Source of the DNA: an uncultured Eubacterium sp.
GTDB taxonomy: Bacteria; Bacillota; Clostridia; Oscillospirales; CAG-272
Direction: 5' to 3'
Length of the DNA: 15,947 nucleotides
Assembly: GCA_900544285.1 (NCBI GenBank)
Contig: UQUT01000024.1
Span: 1 to 15,947, forward strand
Part shown: positions 14,045 to 15,947 of the stretch, piece by piece
Layout: every line of letters starts with the position of its first letter
Position numbering within the stretch: the stretch's first letter is position 1
Made by a program: the position numbers and the translations under genes
Notes under the pieces: model-generated
The model's input: the letters and a program-made list of their open reading frames with translations, nothing else
Told to the model about the DNA's origin: nothing
Databases searched by the model: none

Positions 14045-14323
14045 ATGGTAAGACTCGGATTACAGTTTTTTGCTCACAAAAAAGGCGTTGGTTCGACAAA
14101 GAACGGACGTGACAGTAATGCGCAGCGTCTCGGCGTCAAAAAGTCGGACGGTTCCAGCGTAAGAGCAGGTAACATAATCGTAAGACAGAGAGGCACAAAC
14201 GTTCGCCCCGGCGTTGGCGTCGGCAAAGGCTCGGACGATACTCTCTTTGCTCTTGTTGACGGCGTTGTAAAGTTTGAACGCGTCGCAGGCAACAAAAAGC
14301 GCGTAAGCGTTTACACTGCTTAA
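14045..14323 (+). CDS. rpmA: 50S ribosomal protein L27 with cleavable N-terminal extension
   Basis: A 92-aa protein of the peptidyl transferase region of the large subunit. The first nine residues MVRLGLQFF are the Bacillota-type extension; Prp is expected to cut after F9, exposing AHKKGVGSTKNG as the mature N-terminus that reaches toward the P-site tRNA. The core NIIVRQRGT and PGVGVGKGSDDTLFAL is typical. GGAGGTG at 14029-14035 sets the start. It is the last gene of the operon. Confidence 0.98.
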   Translation: MVRLGLQFFAHKKGVGSTKNGRDSNAQRLGVKKSDGSSVRAGNIIVRQRGTNVRPGVGVGKGSDDTLFALVDGVVKFERVAGNKKRVSVYTA

Positions 14324-14342
14324 TTGCTTTAAGCCCAAAATG

Positions 14343-14374
14343 AAAATCACCGGAGGAATCCGGTGATTTTTTGT
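14343..14374. terminator. Intrinsic terminator after rpmA
   Basis: AAAATCACCGG (14343-14353) and CCGGTGATTTT (14360-14370) form an 11-bp stem with a 6-nt loop, followed by further T. The symmetric A and T flanks also let it end the converging minus-strand gene that stops at 14396. Confidence 0.9.
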
Positions 14375-14395
14375 TTTCATTCGGCGGTTCGCCTT

Positions 14396-14986
14396 TTATT
14401 TTGAAAGCGAGAGCCAAAAATCCTTAACTCTTGCGGGTATTTCTCTTATATCGCGGAAAAGCTGTCCGCCGTAAGTATGCAGATCAGCCGAAACGCCGAC
14501 AGCCGAAATTCCGCGGCTTTTCGCTATATAGAGGGCTCTGTAAAGATGATATTTCTGCGTTATGATTATCGCGTTTTCAATGCCGTAAATCTTCTTTGCC
14601 CTGTCGATACTTTCAAAGGTCGATAGACCAAGGGTGTCCGTCATTATATCCTCCTCCGGCACGCCGAGCGAAAGGCAGACCCGTTTCATCGTGCCGACCT
14701 CGTCATATTTTTCCGCATTTTTACTGTCGCCGGAGAGGAGGAGCTTTTTCCCCGCGCCGTTTTTATAAAGGTTGACAGCTGTCAGGAGTCTGTCACGGAG
14801 CATATCACTCGGCGACCCATCGGGCTTTACGCCGCACCCAAGCACGATTATAACGTCGGCTTTTGCGTTTTCTCCGTCCGTAATACTTTTTTGTGACGAA
14901 AAAACAACGGCGAAATTCAGGCAAAGACAAACGATAAAAATCAGCGCAAGCGCCGCGCATAAAACAATTAAAACTTTTTTCACCAT
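14396..14986 (-). CDS. SanA/YdcF family (DUF218) membrane-anchored protein
   Basis: A 196-aa protein with one N-terminal membrane helix (about 4-29) and an outward-facing DUF218 domain. Family motifs are VIIVLGCGVKPDG (45-57), LLLSGD (82-87), YDEVGTMK (94-101), STFES (122-126) and ITQKYHLYRAL (142-152). Related proteins such as E. coli SanA affect envelope integrity; their biochemical reaction is not firmly known, so only an envelope role is inferred. The RBS (AGGGGG) is only 3-4 bases from the ATG, so the next codon, GTG at 14983, may be the true start. It converges on rpmA and diverges from the PHP gene. Confidence 0.88.
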   Translation of the reverse strand: MVKKVLIVLCAALALIFIVCLCLNFAVVFSSQKSITDGENAKADVIIVLGCGVKPDGSPSDMLRDRLLTAVNLYKNGAGKKLLLSGDSKNAEKYDEVGTMKRVCLSLGVPEEDIMTDTLGLSTFESIDRAKKIYGIENAIIITQKYHLYRALYIAKSRGISAVGVSADLHTYGGQLFRDIREIPARVKDFWLSLSK

Positions 14987-14994
14987 GTTCCCCC

Positions 14995-15023
14995 TTGACC
15001 TTTCCCCGTCGCTATGGTAAATT
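14995..15023 (+). promoter_or_regulatory. Promoter of the PHP phosphatase gene
   Basis: TTGACC (14995-15000), 17 bp, TAAATT (15018-15023) with a TGG extended -10. It overlaps the ribosome binding region of the opposite-strand SanA-like gene. The leader is about 35 nt. Confidence 0.5.
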
Positions 15024-15033
15024 ATCTATTGAA

Positions 15034-15061
15034 ATTATATCACAACACGGAGGATTTGTAA
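15034..15061 (-). promoter_or_regulatory. Promoter of the SanA-like gene
   Basis: On the minus strand, TTTACA (15061-15056), 16 bp and TATAAT (15039-15034) with a TGA extended -10. The box overlaps the RBS of the PHP gene, so the two divergent promoters face each other with overlapping transcripts. Confidence 0.6.
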
Positions 15062-15063
15062 AC

Positions 15064-15855
15064 ATGAACATATCAGCCGATATTCATACCCACACAAATT
15101 ACAGCGACGGCAAGTTTTCCCCGCGTGAAATGCTTTCGGCTGCCATTGAAAAAGGGCTTGACGCCTACGGTTTTTCCGACCATGCGCATATGAAAATCGC
15201 CTCTCATTGGATGATGGCAGGCGAACGGACGGAGAATTACATAAAGGAAATAAACTCGCTGAAAACGGAGTTTTCGGGCCGGATAAAGGTTCTCTGCGGA
15301 ATAGAGCACGATATTTTTTCGGACATCGACCTTGCCCCGTTTGATTATGTCATCGGCTCGGTGCATTATATAAAGCAGGGTGATGAATTCTGCCCCGTTG
15401 ACTCAACAAAAGAAGAAGTGTTCAGGGCTGTAAAAAACTATTTCGGCGGCAATCCTTATGCTTATTGCAAAGAATATTATTCTCTGCTCGCCCGTCATGC
15501 GGAAAATCCCGAGGTCGACGTTGTCGGTCATTTTGACCTCGTTGAAAAATTCAATGACGATGGCTCCGTCTTTGACCGCTCATCGCCGGAATACAAAAAA
15601 ATCGCCGTCCGCGCGATGGAAAAGCTGAATGACGCAGGCAAGATATTTGAAATAAACACGGGCGCTATGTTCCGCGTCGGACGCAGCGTGCCGTACCCCT
15701 CCGAATATCTTCTCCGCGCGCTTAGCGAAATGCACGGAAGAATCGTCTTTTCCAGCGACGCTCATTCAACGGACGCAATTGCTTTCGCCTTCGACCGCGC
15801 CTCAGCCCTCGCCGAAAAATGCGGCTTCTCCGACTTCGACCATACTTTTCTTTGA
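15064..15855 (+). CDS. PHP-family phosphatase, HisJ-type (probable histidinol-phosphatase)
   Basis: A 263-aa cytoplasmic metal-dependent phosphoesterase of the PHP family, most like HisJ/HisK histidinol-phosphate phosphatases, which carry out the penultimate step of histidine synthesis. Trinuclear metal-site motifs are all present: H8-x-H10 with D15 (DIHTHTNYSDG), H40 (SDHAHM), E81 (GIEHD), H101 (GSVHYI), H156 (VVGHFDLV) and D232-x-H234 (SSDAHS). GGAGG at 15049-15053 sets the ATG at 15064. No other his gene is nearby, so a different phosphate ester substrate is possible. The last codons and the stop lie in a palindrome. Confidence 0.85.
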   Translation: MNISADIHTHTNYSDGKFSPREMLSAAIEKGLDAYGFSDHAHMKIASHWMMAGERTENYIKEINSLKTEFSGRIKVLCGIEHDIFSDIDLAPFDYVIGSVHYIKQGDEFCPVDSTKEEVFRAVKNYFGGNPYAYCKEYYSLLARHAENPEVDVVGHFDLVEKFNDDGSVFDRSSPEYKKIAVRAMEKLNDAGKIFEINTGAMFRVGRSVPYPSEYLLRALSEMHGRIVFSSDAHSTDAIAFAFDRASALAEKCGFSDFDHTFL

Positions 15856-15866
15856 AAAGAAAAGTA
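15843..15866. repeat. Palindrome overlapping the PHP stop codon
   Basis: TACTTTTCTTT (15843-15853) and AAAGAAAAGTA (15856-15866) are perfect reverse complements around 2 nt. The TGA stop of the PHP gene (15853-15855) falls in the loop, so the last three sense codons are part of the repeat. It resembles the palindrome at 27-53. Confidence 0.7.
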
Positions 15867-15915
15867 GGCAAAAGAAACTTCGGTTATTGGTTTGATAAGG
15901 CTTTATAATTTCATC

Positions 15916-15942
15916 AAAGGAGCAGGCACTCTGCTCCTTTTT
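15916..15942 (+). terminator. Intrinsic terminator at window end
   Basis: AAAGGAGCAG (15916-15925), loop GCACT, CTGCTCCTTT (15931-15940), then TT. The 10-bp stem is well placed to end the PHP transcript, and its A flank also allows minus-strand use. Confidence 0.85.
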
Positions 15943-15947
15943 GATTT

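Noticed and set aside
1..15947. CRISPR arrays, tRNA genes, insertion sequences or prophage genes
   Set aside because: No regularly spaced repeats, cloverleaf-like sequences, transposases, integrases or phage structural genes were seen.

Overview
This window looks like a chromosomal segment of an anaerobic gut-type Clostridia (Bacillota, Oscillospirales-like). That placement is inferred from the rplU-prp-rpmA gene order, the L27 N-terminal extension with a Prp cleavage site, a class A RNase P RNA, AGGAGG-type ribosome binding sites and sigma-A-like promoters, and a Re-type citrate synthase operon. No phage, plasmid, transposase, CRISPR or tRNA gene was seen. Most of the content is housekeeping genes, with repeats and RNA-level regulation between them.

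Layout. 1-365: intergenic repeat copy A and a terminator. 366-5670: a four-gene operon with a consensus promoter and a palindromic candidate operator: Re-citrate synthase-like enzyme, FCD-type GntR regulator, aconitase and isocitrate dehydrogenase. Together they would convert oxaloacetate and acetyl-CoA to 2-oxoglutarate, the oxidative half of the TCA cycle that feeds glutamate synthesis. 5671-5900: repeat copy B. 5974-6828: a single-pass membrane protein of unknown function. Its stop codon lies two bases before rnpB (6831-7215), whose likely promoter is inside the coding sequence. 7260-7490: repeat copy C. 7513-8895, minus strand: the magnesium transporter/channel MgtE, with a leader of about 265 nt that ends in an intrinsic terminator just before the RBS. 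From divergent promoters on the plus strand come deoB and cdd (9265-10820), for nucleoside salvage.

10857-12326, minus strand: an M6-like zinc metalloprotease with an EF-hand-like loop and no signal peptide. It is divergent from a seven-segment membrane protein of unknown function (12507-13175). 13213-14372: the rplU-prp-rpmA operon with a structured leader. Here Prp is the protease expected to trim the L27 N-terminus, and the cut site is visible. 14396-14986, minus strand: a SanA/YdcF (DUF218) membrane-anchored protein, divergent from a HisJ-type PHP phosphatase (15064-15855) and overlapping its control region. The window ends with a palindrome that includes the PHP stop codon, then a terminator.

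The points most worth following up are the probable Re-citrate synthase (easily misannotated as isopropylmalate or homocitrate synthase) with its built-in GntR regulator and operator, the three-copy mosaic intergenic repeat, the unclassified mgtE leader RNA, and the leaderless M6 protease.
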